The notes beneath the pieces are model-generated. The model was given only the letters and a program-made list of their open reading frames with translations. It was not told where the DNA came from and did no database searches. A stretch of 64,000 nt of DNA from Actinomycetota bacterium (GTDB lineage Bacteria; Actinomycetota; AC-67), in contig JBAZZY010000001.1 of the NCBI GenBank assembly GCA_041658565.1, positions 310,001 to 374,000 on the forward strand, written 5' to 3'. Positions 15,781 to 23,786 of the stretch are shown here, one piece after another; the first letter of the stretch is position 1; each line of letters begins with the position of its first letter. The translations under genes and the position numbers were made by a program.

Positions 15781-16487
15781 CTCGCGCGCCGCTCGGGTTC
15801 GCCGGATCCGAGAGAAGACGCCGGGCGCGCGCCGCCCTTCTTGAACTTCGACGCGTACTCGTCGACGTACTCCTGCCCGGCCAGCAGCATCAACTCGTAC
15901 ATCAACTCGTCGGTCACCGACCGCAGCACAAAGCGATCGTCTTCCTTGCCGTCGTAGCGCGAGAAGTCCAGCGGCTTGCCGTAACGCACGCCGACACGCC
16001 GGCGCTTGGGAATGTACTTGCCCGTCGGCAATGCGTCGTTGGTCCCGAACACAGCAACCGGGATGATCGGACAGTGCGCGCGCAGCGCCATCCGCGCGGG
16101 GCCCGTCTTCCCCCGGTACAGCCGGCCGTCCGGCGATCGCGTGCCTTCCGGATAAACGCCAACCACCATTCCCTTCTTGAGCTGTTCGACCCCGGCCTGC
16201 AGGGATGCCTCGCCCGCGCTCCCACCCTCTCGCCGCACCGGAATAACACCGACTCCGGCATAAAACCAACGCGTATACCACTTGTCGAAGTAATCGCTCT
16301 TGCCGAGGAACACTACTTTGCGCGGGATCATGACGGGCACCAAGAAGCTGTCAATAAACGACAGGTGGTTAGGGCACAGAACGACCGGCCCGTCCTTTGG
16401 GATGTTCTCGACTCCCTCAGCCCACGGGCGAAAGAGCAGCCGAAAGATCGGCCCGATGATTACGTACTTCATCAAGTAGTACAACAA
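15777..16487 (-). CDS. plsC: 1-acyl-sn-glycerol-3-phosphate acyltransferase (PlsC family)
   Basis: Adds the second acyl chain to lysophosphatidate, giving phosphatidate, at the inner membrane face. The 236-residue protein carries the HX4D catalytic motif (His41, Asp46 in NHLSFID), the PEGTRS substrate motif (113-118) and a hydrophobic N terminus (KYVIIGPIFRLLFRPW). The start is placed at TTG 16487: GGGAGT lies about 9 nt upstream, and LLYYLMKYVIIGP lines up with the usual MFYWLMKYVVLGP-like start of actinobacterial homologues. The alternative is ATG 16472. A much longer open frame upstream to 17342 is only antisense to the esterase. The stop overlaps that of glpK by 4 bp, tail to tail. Confidence 0.9.
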   Translation of the reverse strand: MLYYLMKYVIIGPIFRLLFRPWAEGVENIPKDGPVVLCPNHLSFIDSFLVPVMIPRKVVFLGKSDYFDKWYTRWFYAGVGVIPVRREGGSAGEASLQAGVEQLKKGMVVGVYPEGTRSPDGRLYRGKTGPARMALRAHCPIIPVAVFGTNDALPTGKYIPKRRRVGVRYGKPLDFSRYDGKEDDRFVLRSVTDELMYELMLLAGQEYVDEYASKFKKGGARPASSLGSGEPERRAS

Positions 16488-16709
16488 CTCACCCAGACTC
16501 CCAGTGCCCCGTGGTCCTTGGTGGACCGCTCCCCGCAGGCGTTCCGCAGCAAGCCTACCTTGCCCTCCGATCCCCGCCAAGGGGTTTGGAAGCCTGCGTC
16601 CGATCCATTCATGGAGAAACCTCCCGTCGCACGACCCTTGCGTGTTAGCGTACGAACGAGGAACGACCAGCGGGTTTCCGAAACATGAAGCTCGGGTTAA
16701 GGAGGCAGC

Positions 16710-17465
16710 ATGAGCACCATCGAGATCATGCGCGGGGCCGAACCTTGGGGCTCGGACGGGGATCGCACGGGTGCGCTCTTCCTGCACGGCTTCACGGGAA
16801 CCCCACAGAGCGTTCGCGCCTGGGCCGAAGGCGTCGCCCGGGACGGCCACACCGTTCTGGTCCCTCGCCTGCCCGGACACGGCACGACCGTGGCCGACAT
16901 GCAGACCACCAGCGCCGAGGACTGGGTCGGCGAAGCCGAGATGAGCCTTCGCGGCCTTCGCGAACGGTGCGACCGGATCTTCGTTTGCGGACTGTCGATG
17001 GGTGGAACTCTGACGTTGGACATCGCCGCACGCCTCTCGGAATGGATCACCGGCATCATCGTGGTCAACCCCGCCGTCTACACGACCGATCCCCGCCGAG
17101 TTCTGGCACCGCTGCTGGGCCGGCTGCCGCTCACGCTCAAGGGGGTAGCCGGCGACATCGCCGACCCCGAGCAGTCCGAACTTGCCTACGACCGCGTTCC
17201 AACCAAGGCCGCATCCTCGATGCTCGGATACCAAGATCGGGTCAAGGCCCGCCTGGGCAGCGTCCGCGCTCCGGCCCTCGTTTTCACTTCGCGCCAGGAC
17301 CACGTCGTGAACCCAGGCAACGGCCCCTTCGTCATCGAACACATTGCATCCAGCGACAAAGAACTCGTGTGGCTCGAGCGCTCATATCACGTCGCGACCC
17401 TGGACTTCGATCGCGACTTGATCCTGGAGCGCACCATCCAGTTCATAAAGGAACGCACCGACTAA
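16710..17465 (+). CDS. Alpha/beta hydrolase, carboxylesterase/monoacylglycerol-lipase type
   Basis: A 251-residue serine hydrolase. The oxyanion-hole region is LHGFTGTPQ (25-33), the nucleophile is Ser96 in GLSMGG, and Asp197 (SRQDHVV) and His227 (SYHVATLD) complete the triad. The sequence is close to the Est30/carboxylesterase group that acts on short- to medium-chain esters or monoacylglycerols. ATG 16710 has AAGGAGG 4 nt upstream. It is divergent from plsC and 2 nt from the following DUF2007 gene, so those two form an operon. Lipid turnover is a reasonable theme for the neighbourhood, but the physiological substrate is unknown. Confidence 0.9.
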   Translation: MSTIEIMRGAEPWGSDGDRTGALFLHGFTGTPQSVRAWAEGVARDGHTVLVPRLPGHGTTVADMQTTSAEDWVGEAEMSLRGLRERCDRIFVCGLSMGGTLTLDIAARLSEWITGIIVVNPAVYTTDPRRVLAPLLGRLPLTLKGVAGDIADPEQSELAYDRVPTKAASSMLGYQDRVKARLGSVRAPALVFTSRQDHVVNPGNGPFVIEHIASSDKELVWLERSYHVATLDFDRDLILERTIQFIKERTD

Positions 17466-17467
17466 CC

Positions 17468-17791
17468 GTGAGCCACGTGGAACCGCCTGCCCGCAGCGCA
17501 TACCTCGGCAGCTTCGATGAACTCGAAGCCCGAGTCGTGATCGAGATACTGAGCGCCCGGGGCGTGCGAGCGTTTCTCAAACACGATCCCGCCCGGGGGG
17601 AATCCGCTCCCTACCCGTCCATGAGCGACAGCGGGGTAGTTCTGGTCGACTCCGCCCACTTGCAAGAGGCTCGCCGGATCGTGACGGAGGAGTTGCCTGC
17701 GCACCTGGAAGGAATCCGTCAGGCGATGGATCTTCTGGAAAGCGGATCATCCCCGGACGACGCGACCTCGGGCGACGGCCTTCCCGAATGA
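17468..17791 (+). CDS. DUF2007-type small putative signal-transducing protein
   Basis: A 107-residue protein starting with GTG 17468, 2 nt after the esterase stop and in the same operon. The segment YLGSFDELEARVVIEILSAR followed by RGVRAFLKHD and VLVDSAHLQEARRIVTEEL matches the DUF2007 ferredoxin-like fold seen in many bacteria. No enzyme motif is present. The C terminus is acidic and disordered (ESGSSPDDATSGDG). Function unknown. Confidence 0.65.
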   Translation: MSHVEPPARSAYLGSFDELEARVVIEILSARGVRAFLKHDPARGESAPYPSMSDSGVVLVDSAHLQEARRIVTEELPAHLEGIRQAMDLLESGSSPDDATSGDGLPE

Positions 17792-17816
17792 TCTGAGCCG
17801 AACGACGCGGCGCGGC

Positions 17817-18743
17817 TCACGCAACGATCTCGGTGCCGGCCCGTCCCGCGAGTGCGTCCTCAACCTGGGACAACGACGCGATGATCGCTCGTCCACCCGC
17901 GGTGACGACCTGAACGGCCGCCGACACCTTCGGACCCATCGAACCTGGGGGGAACTCCCCCGACGCCAGCCCCGCGCGCGCATCCACGATCGTCAGCCTG
18001 TCGATCGGCCGGGCGTCCGGCGTGCCGAATCCGCGCACAACGCGCTCGACGTCGGTGAGGACAAGCAGCAAATCGGCCCTCGCCGCGCGCACCAGCACTG
18101 CGGCCGACAGGTCCTTGTCGACCACGGCGGATATGCCTCGATAAGCGTTGCCCTCGCGTACCACCGGAATGCCGCCTCCACCAGCGGCGATCGGGATCAC
18201 GTCGCGCTCCAACAACGCGCGCAACGCGTCCTCCTCGACGATCGCGTACGGCTCAGGAGACGCCACCAATCGCCGCCAACCGCCTCCTGAGACCGCTCCG
18301 ACCGCGTGACCGCGCGCGCGCAGGTCCCGGGCAGCGCTGTCTGTGAGGTGGGGGCCAACAGGCTTGGAAGGATGGTCCATCGCCGGATCGGCGACATCCA
18401 CGACCGACTGCGTCACGACCGTCACGACGCAGCGCGGAACCCATGCCCGGCGAAGCGCCGCGACAAGTTCCTGCTGGATGAGGTATCCGAGCTGTCCTTG
18501 CGTCTCGGCCACCAGCACATCGAGAGGGAGCGGCGGAAACTGCCCCGGCAAGACCTCGTTTTGCACGAGCAGTCGCCCGACTTGCGGACCGTTGCCGTGG
18601 GTGAGAACCAGTTGGTGCCCCGCGACCACTAGGCGCGCTAGATCTTCGCACGCCTCACGAATCACCGCTCGTTGTTCCGAGATCGTTCCGCGCTCGCCTC
18701 GGTGCAGGATCGCGTTTCCACCCAGCGCCACGACAATGCGCAT
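17817..18743 (-). CDS. arcC: Carbamate kinase
   Basis: Amino-acid-kinase-family enzyme that interconverts carbamoyl phosphate plus ADP with carbamate plus ATP. The 308-residue protein shows VVALGGNAIL (4-13), LTHGNGPQVG (47-56), the AGGGGIPVV motif and the PGSMGPKVSAA C-terminal signature. It begins 2 nt after the stop of the cyclic 2,3-diphosphoglycerate synthetase, so both are one operon. No arginine deiminase or ornithine carbamoyltransferase is nearby, so arginine fermentation is not supported; a role tied to its partner gene or to purine/allantoin-type carbamoyl phosphate production is possible. Confidence 0.93.
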   Translation of the reverse strand: MRIVVALGGNAILHRGERGTISEQRAVIREACEDLARLVVAGHQLVLTHGNGPQVGRLLVQNEVLPGQFPPLPLDVLVAETQGQLGYLIQQELVAALRRAWVPRCVVTVVTQSVVDVADPAMDHPSKPVGPHLTDSAARDLRARGHAVGAVSGGGWRRLVASPEPYAIVEEDALRALLERDVIPIAAGGGGIPVVREGNAYRGISAVVDKDLSAAVLVRAARADLLLVLTDVERVVRGFGTPDARPIDRLTIVDARAGLASGEFPPGSMGPKVSAAVQVVTAGGRAIIASLSQVEDALAGRAGTEIVA

Positions 18744-18745
18744 GA

Positions 18746-20074
18746 CTACGACGTGATCGGTCCCAGCGCGTCGGAAAGCGTGGGTGCGCCGACCTCTTCC
18801 AGTTCGTAGGTCACTCGCACCGCGGGCTTCTTCAAGGACAAGATCCGACGGAGATCGACCGGAGTAGCGATGACGACCACATCCACTGGAGTGCGGTCGA
18901 TGGTCTCCGCGAGGTCGGCTACCTGTCGGTCCGAATACCCCATCGCCGGCAGCAGCGGGCCGATCCCCGGATACCGATCAAACGTCTCAGCAATCGTGCC
19001 GACGGCCCACTGACGCGGGTCCACGATCTCCGCCGCCCCGGCCGCGCGCGCGGCCACAACGCCGGCTCCGAACAACATCCCGCCATGGGTGACCGTCGGT
19101 CCGTCCTCGATGACCAGAACGCGACGACCGGCCAGTTCCACATCACCCGACACCGTGATCGGAGAACGCGCGCGTATCACCGTCGCCGCCGGATTGAGGT
19201 TGCGCACAGATGCCTCAACCTCCGCCACTTGCTCGGGTGTCGCAGAGTCGATCTTGTTGATCAAGATCGCGTGCGCCATGCGGACGTTCGCCTCACCCGG
19301 GTGGTACCGGCTCTCGTGACCGGCCCGCAGCGGGTCGACAACGGTGATGTGCACGTCGGGACGGAAGAACGGTAGGTCGTTGTTCCCGCCATCCCACAGC
19401 ACAACGTCGGCTTCTTCCTCGGCCCGTCGCAAGACGTCCTCGTAGTCGACGCCCGAGTACACGACGCTGCCGCGCGCGATGTGCGGTTCGTACTCCTCAC
19501 GCTCCTCGATCGTGACGTGGGCCGCATCCAGATCCGCGAGTGAGGCAAAACGCTGCACGCGACTCGCCTCCAGGTTCCCGTACGGCATGGGGTGCCGCAC
19601 CACGACGACACGCATCCCCGCGTCCTTCAGAATCTCGGCGACCCTTCGCGTGGTTTGCGATTTCCCGGCGCCTGTGCGGGCGGCGCACACGGCGGCAACC
19701 GGTTTGATCGAATGCAGCATCGTCAGATGAGGTCCGAGCAACCGGAAATCCGCACCGGCGGCGATCGCGATCGACGCCGAGTGCATCACCGTCTCGTGAG
19801 ACACGTCGGAGTAGGAGAACACGACCTCGTCCACGCGCTCGCCCCACACCAGATCCGCGAGATCCTCTTCCGAAACGATGCGAATCCCCTTCGGGTACAA
19901 AGGCCCCGCCAGAGCATGCGGATACGCCCGGTCCTCGATGTAGGGGATCTGGGTTGCAGTGAAGGCCACGACCTCGGTGTTCGGGTCGTTGCGAAACACC
20001 GTGTTGAAGTTGTGGAAGTCGCGGCCCGCGGCCCCCATGATCACGACGCGACGCCGTCCGTCAACCTGAGTCAT
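18746..20074 (-). CDS. cpgS: Cyclic 2,3-diphosphoglycerate synthetase-like ATPase/GTPase
   Basis: A 442-residue P-loop protein. The N-terminal Rossmann-like part (VVIMGAAGRDFHNFNTVFRN) and the P-loop AARTGAGKSQTTRRVAEIL (about 132-150), followed by HPMPYGNLE and WDGGNNDLPFF, match cyclic 2,3-diphosphoglycerate synthetases of methanogens and their bacterial homologues. The archaeal enzyme closes 2,3-diphosphoglycerate with ATP to a thermoprotectant; the bacterial role is not settled. TAGCAT (20081-20086) lies 6 nt before ATG 20074, a leaderless start. It heads the operon with carbamate kinase. The enzyme that makes the 2,3-diphosphoglycerate substrate is not seen in the window. Confidence 0.8.
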   Translation of the reverse strand: MTQVDGRRRVVIMGAAGRDFHNFNTVFRNDPNTEVVAFTATQIPYIEDRAYPHALAGPLYPKGIRIVSEEDLADLVWGERVDEVVFSYSDVSHETVMHSASIAIAAGADFRLLGPHLTMLHSIKPVAAVCAARTGAGKSQTTRRVAEILKDAGMRVVVVRHPMPYGNLEASRVQRFASLADLDAAHVTIEEREEYEPHIARGSVVYSGVDYEDVLRRAEEEADVVLWDGGNNDLPFFRPDVHITVVDPLRAGHESRYHPGEANVRMAHAILINKIDSATPEQVAEVEASVRNLNPAATVIRARSPITVSGDVELAGRRVLVIEDGPTVTHGGMLFGAGVVAARAAGAAEIVDPRQWAVGTIAETFDRYPGIGPLLPAMGYSDRQVADLAETIDRTPVDVVVIATPVDLRRILSLKKPAVRVTYELEEVGAPTLSDALGPITS

Positions 20075-20136
20075 AGCGCCATGCTACCCGCACGCGTCCC
20101 GAACAGAAGGGTCTCTCGGCCGAATCGGCCCCCGAG

Positions 20137-20367
20137 CTACAGCAAGTCCTTGCCTTGCGGAACCACCAGGTACCCCGCGTCCTCGATCGCACTCTCGAGC
20201 GCGGCTCGCTCGACGGGGCCGCTCGCGCCCACTACCACCAAACCCGTCGAGTGGTCGGCCTTCACGTCCGCAACCCCTGGTATCCGCCCCAGTGCGTTTC
20301 GAACGCTCTGCTCGCAACCCCCGCAAGTCATTCCACCGACGGTCAGCTCGATCATGTCCATTGTCAT
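20137..20367 (-). CDS. copZ: Copper chaperone CopZ (HMA domain)
   Basis: A 76-residue heavy-metal-associated domain with the metal-binding motif GMTCGGC (Cys15, Cys18) and the beta-alpha-beta pattern GVADVKADHSTGLVVV. It is a cytosolic Cu(I) carrier that hands copper to CopA. The ATG at 20367 overlaps the copA stop as ATGA, so both come from the copper-responsive transcript that starts at 22538. Confidence 0.93.
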   Translation of the reverse strand: MTMDMIELTVGGMTCGGCEQSVRNALGRIPGVADVKADHSTGLVVVGASGPVERAALESAIEDAGYLVVPQGKDLL

Positions 20368-22538
20368 CCTCCAGTCACCGGACTCACCCGTTTCAGCCGC
20401 AAAGCGTTGGCCACCACACTCACGCTCGAGAAGGCCATCGCCAGCCCCGCGAGCATCGGGTTGACCTTCCCCGCCGCGGCCAGTGGGATGAGCAGAACGT
20501 TGTAGCCGAACGCCCAGAACAGATTCTGAACGATAGTGCGAAACGTGCGGCGCGACAGCCGGATCGCCGTCGGAACGCCCAGCAGATCGTCCCCCACCAG
20601 GGTGATGTCGCTGGCCTCAATCGCCACGTCCGTCCCGCTCCCGATGGCGATCCCAAGGTCGGCGGTCGCCAGGGCCGGTGCGTCGTTGATTCCGTCGCCG
20701 ACCATAGCCACGCGACGACCCGAGGCTTGGATCTCGCGAACGACCTCCGCCTTGCGTCCGGGAAGGACGCCCGCCACAACCTCACTGATTCCGGCCTGGC
20801 GCGCGATTGCCTCCGCCGTCGCGCGGTTGTCACCGGTCAGCAAGACCGTCGACAACCCCAGCCGTTCGATCGCGCGCACGGCCCCAGGGCTCGTCGGCTT
20901 GATCGTGTCGGCAACGGCGATAAGTCCTCGAACCCGTCGGTCCCACCCCACTGCGAACACGCTCTTTCCCTGCGATTCCATCGACGCGCGCCGCTCATCC
21001 AACTCCGTACACGACATCAAGCCCGCTTCACCCAAGAACTCCGGACGTCCGACGAGCACATCGCGACCCTCCACCACGCCGCGCGCGCCCCGACCTCCCG
21101 AAGCCGCGAACCCTTCCGCTCCCGAAATCGAGAGACCCTCCAAGTTCGCCTGCGCCACCACAGCCTTCGCGATGGGATGCTCACTCAGCGCCTCAACCGA
21201 GGCAGCGAGCCGCAGCAACTCAGACGTGCTTGCCGCTCCGTGGTTCCACGTATCGACGACGACATCGGTCACCGACATCCGGCCAAGCGTGACCGTTCCC
21301 GTCTTGTCGAGCAGCACGACGTCCACGGAACGTGAACGTTCGAGAACTTCCCCGCCGCGAATCAGCACGCCGAGCTGTGCGCCGCGCCCGGTTCCAACCA
21401 TGATCGCTACCGGAGTCGCCAAACCCATCGCGCACGGACATGCCACGATCAGCACCGCGACGGTCGGAACAAGGGCCTCCCCGACGGGCTTCCCCGCAAA
21501 CATCCACGCGGCGAAGGTCCCCGCCGCAATCAGCAGCACGATTGGAACGAACACGCCGGCGACGCGATCGACTAAGCGCTGAATCGGTGCCTTCGAGTCC
21601 TGGGCCTCCTCCACCAATCGAACGATCTGCGAGAGCGCGGTGTCAGCGCCGATCCGCGTGGCGTCGACCATGAGAGCGCCCTCCCGGTTGATCGTTCCAC
21701 CAATCACCTCGTCGCCGAGAACCTTCTCGCGAGGAACGCTCTCGCCCGTCACCATGGACTCATCCACGGCCGACGCACCCGAGACCACTACTCCGTCTGT
21801 GGGAATCTTCTCTCCCGGGCGAATAACAAGTCGGTCACCGACCTGTATCCGGGCGGCCGGAATGACTATCTCGGCGCCGTCGCGCAAGACCCGCGCCTCC
21901 TTGGCTCCCAACTCCAAAAGGGCCCGGATCGCCGCCGACGCGCGCCCGCGCGCGCCGGCCTCCAAGTACTTGCCGAGCAAGATGAAAGCGATGACCGCGG
22001 CGGCGATCTCGAAGTAGACATCGTCCCTGCCCGACAGGAACGACCACACGCTGTAGGTGTACGCCGATAGCGTGCCGACCGACACCAGAGTATCCATGTT
22101 GGACTCGCCCATTCGAGCTTTCTTCACAGCACTCGAGAGGAACGGCCATCCCGCCCAGAACTGCACCGGCGTCACCAGGGCCCACACAATCGCGATCGCC
22201 CAACGATGGTGAACGCCGCTCATCCCGATTGCGACTGCCGGAATCGCAAGGCCCGCCGCAACCAGCAACCGCCGGGCGTACATGCGCTCCGGCGACACGA
22301 TCTCTCGAGCAGTCCCGCGCGGAGTCGCACCGTAACCTGCTCGTTCGACGGCCTCGATCAAGGCCTCTACCCGCACGGCGTCGGACAGCACCACGCGCGC
22401 GTGCTCGGTCGCGAAATTAACACTGGCCGATGTAACGCCGGCCTGTCGCCCAAGAACTCTTTCAATCCTGGAAGCGCAAGCCGCGCAAGTCATCCCCTGG
22501 ATATCAAGCTCGATCGGAAGGTTCTCGCCCGTTGTCAC
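20364..22538 (-). CDS. copA: Copper-exporting P1B-type ATPase CopA
   Basis: A 724-residue Cu(I) efflux ATPase of the plasma membrane. In order: one N-terminal HMA domain with GMTCAAC (Cys18, Cys21), membrane helices from about 90, actuator TGES (264-267), the CPC transport motif (367-369), phosphorylation site DKTGT (Asp411), then the GDGINDAPAL hinge and two C-terminal helices. The start is GTG 22538. The longer frame to 22637 crosses the promoter and operator, and TATACT sits 7 nt upstream of this GTG, so the mRNA is probably leaderless. Regulation by a CsoR-type repressor is predicted from the operator; the repressor gene is not in the window. Confidence 0.96.
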   Translation of the reverse strand: MTTGENLPIELDIQGMTCAACASRIERVLGRQAGVTSASVNFATEHARVVLSDAVRVEALIEAVERAGYGATPRGTAREIVSPERMYARRLLVAAGLAIPAVAIGMSGVHHRWAIAIVWALVTPVQFWAGWPFLSSAVKKARMGESNMDTLVSVGTLSAYTYSVWSFLSGRDDVYFEIAAAVIAFILLGKYLEAGARGRASAAIRALLELGAKEARVLRDGAEIVIPAARIQVGDRLVIRPGEKIPTDGVVVSGASAVDESMVTGESVPREKVLGDEVIGGTINREGALMVDATRIGADTALSQIVRLVEEAQDSKAPIQRLVDRVAGVFVPIVLLIAAGTFAAWMFAGKPVGEALVPTVAVLIVACPCAMGLATPVAIMVGTGRGAQLGVLIRGGEVLERSRSVDVVLLDKTGTVTLGRMSVTDVVVDTWNHGAASTSELLRLAASVEALSEHPIAKAVVAQANLEGLSISGAEGFAASGGRGARGVVEGRDVLVGRPEFLGEAGLMSCTELDERRASMESQGKSVFAVGWDRRVRGLIAVADTIKPTSPGAVRAIERLGLSTVLLTGDNRATAEAIARQAGISEVVAGVLPGRKAEVVREIQASGRRVAMVGDGINDAPALATADLGIAIGSGTDVAIEASDITLVGDDLLGVPTAIRLSRRTFRTIVQNLFWAFGYNVLLIPLAAAGKVNPMLAGLAMAFSSVSVVANALRLKRVSPVTGG

Positions 22539-22545
22539 GTGACCC

Positions 22546-22573
22546 AGTATACCCCCAGGGGGTATCCGGTCAA
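22546..22573 (-). promoter_or_regulatory. copA promoter (TTGACC-N16-TATACT)
   Basis: Minus-strand -35 TTGACC at 22568-22573 and -10 TATACT at 22546-22551, spacer 16 bp. The predicted start of transcription falls on or next to the GTG start of copA. The promoter lies across the stop codon of the preceding ROK gene. Confidence 0.75.
22549..22565. promoter_or_regulatory. CsoR-type copper operator (perfect inverted repeat)
   Basis: ATACCCCCAGGGGGTAT is a perfect 8-1-8 inverted repeat of the TACCCC...GGGGTA kind bound by CsoR-family Cu(I)-sensing repressors. It overlaps the -10 box and fills the spacer of the copA promoter, so a bound repressor would block RNA polymerase. Confidence 0.82.
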
Positions 22574-23535
22574 TCCGGCGCGCGCCTGCCGGAGGCCACC
22601 TGACGCGCGAGGGCCGCGGCCCCGATAACGCCGGCATCGTCGCCGAGCATCGCGGGAACGACCGGCGGATGACTACGAAACTCGTCCCCCATCACGGCCC
22701 CGCGCATTCGGGCGCGCGCCGGTGCGAGCAGCAGTTCCCCGACCCCTGTTGCGACGCCTCCGCCGACGACGACGACGTCGGGATCGAGCAAGTTGACCAG
22801 GCTCGCGATACCCACTCCGAGCCACCCCCCGGCTTCGGCAACCACGGAAACCGCAAAAGGGTCTCCTTCGACGGCCGCATCCCCCACCATCTCGCCCGTA
22901 ATCGCCGCGAGATCACCTGAGGCGCGCGCCAGCACACCGGCGGCCGCCGGGTCATCACCGCGCTCGCGGGCGATGCGGCCGATCGCGGTTCCGCTTGCCA
23001 TCGCCTCCAAACACCCGCGCGCGCCGCAACCGCACACCGGTCCCCCGGCGTTGACCACCATGTGTCCGACCTCCGCGGCGGCTCCATGCGCGCCCCGGTA
23101 CAACTCGCCCCCCAGGACGAAACCCCCGCCGACGCCGGTGCCCACCGTCAGCAGAATCTGGTCTCGGGCGCCCGCTCCCGCGCCGTGAAACGCCTCGCCC
23201 CACGCGGCCACGTTTGCGTCGTTGTCGACCACAACCGGGACGCCGAGTCGACCCGCCAGCATCGAGCGGAGCGGGACATCACGCCACGAAATGTTGGGAG
23301 CGAATAGCACCACTCCGCGGCGGAAATCGACGATTCCGGCAGCACCTACGCCGACGGCCGCGATGCCTGGAGCCGCCGCGTGCAATTCCGCCGCCACTTT
23401 GACGATTCCCGCCACTACCGCTTCGGGCCGGCCGGCCTCGGTGAGAACCTTGCGGCGTGCCAGAACCGCCCCGGAATCGTCAACGACGCCCGCAGCAATC
23501 TTGGTGCCGCCGACATCGATACCGAGCGTAAGCAT
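22570..23535 (-). CDS. ROK-family glucokinase/sugar kinase
   Basis: A 321-residue ROK kinase, most like actinobacterial glucokinases that phosphorylate glucose at C6. The ATP phosphate loop is DVGGTK (7-12), the active-site stretch is VVVDNDANVAAWGEA with Asp as base, and the zinc-binding ROK signature is VGHMVVNAGGPVCGCGARGCLE. ATG 23535 lies 2 nt after the stop of the preceding small Cys-rich gene; the longer frame overlaps that gene. There is no N-terminal HTH, so it is a kinase rather than a ROK repressor. It is third in the ArsA operon, and its 3' end carries the copA promoter. Confidence 0.9.
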   Translation of the reverse strand: MLTLGIDVGGTKIAAGVVDDSGAVLARRKVLTEAGRPEAVVAGIVKVAAELHAAAPGIAAVGVGAAGIVDFRRGVVLFAPNISWRDVPLRSMLAGRLGVPVVVDNDANVAAWGEAFHGAGAGARDQILLTVGTGVGGGFVLGGELYRGAHGAAAEVGHMVVNAGGPVCGCGARGCLEAMASGTAIGRIARERGDDPAAAGVLARASGDLAAITGEMVGDAAVEGDPFAVSVVAEAGGWLGVGIASLVNLLDPDVVVVGGGVATGVGELLLAPARARMRGAVMGDEFRSHPPVVPAMLGDDAGVIGAAALARQVASGRRAPD

Positions 23536-23537
23536 CG

Positions 23538-23786
23538 TCAGAGGATCGGGATGCGCTGCAACCGCTCGGCCTGCTCCCACCGTTCCGCATGCTGGTCAAC
23601 GACCGCCTTGAACGCCTGAAACAACTCGAAGCCGGCCTTCATCAGATGCTCCATGACTTCCGGTTTGGTCTGACGCAGGGTGGAGAACACGACACCGAAC
23701 GGGCACAGCACGCAGTCCGGGGATGAACATCCATGCTGAGCGTGCGGGCGCTCGGTTGCGCCGTCTTCGGATGTGACAAAAGACAT
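23538..23786 (-). CDS. Small Cys-rich conserved-looking protein in the ArsA operon
   Basis: An 82-residue protein that starts at the base after the arsA stop and is clearly cotranscribed. The N-terminal part holds a cluster CSSPDCVLCPFG (Cys-X4-Cys-X2-Cys) that could bind a metal or an Fe-S cluster, followed by an amphipathic helical region (RQTKPEVMEHLMKAGFELFQ). No known family is recognised. Position suggests it may be a partner or substrate adaptor of the ArsA ATPase, by inference only. Confidence 0.75.
   Translation of the reverse strand: MSFVTSEDGATERPHAQHGCSSPDCVLCPFGVVFSTLRQTKPEVMEHLMKAGFELFQAFKAVVDQHAERWEQAERLQRIPIL

Noticed and set aside
14568..16688. A 706-codon plus-strand open frame across glpK and plsC
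   Set aside because: Out of frame with glpK and antisense to plsC; the product is low-complexity Arg-rich. Treated as a GC artefact.
16488..17342. Extension of the acyltransferase frame to 521 codons
   Set aside because: The added part is antisense to the esterase. The family start lies at 16487.
17817..18743. Arginine deiminase pathway
   Set aside because: Only carbamate kinase is present; no arginine deiminase, ornithine carbamoyltransferase or antiporter gene is adjacent.
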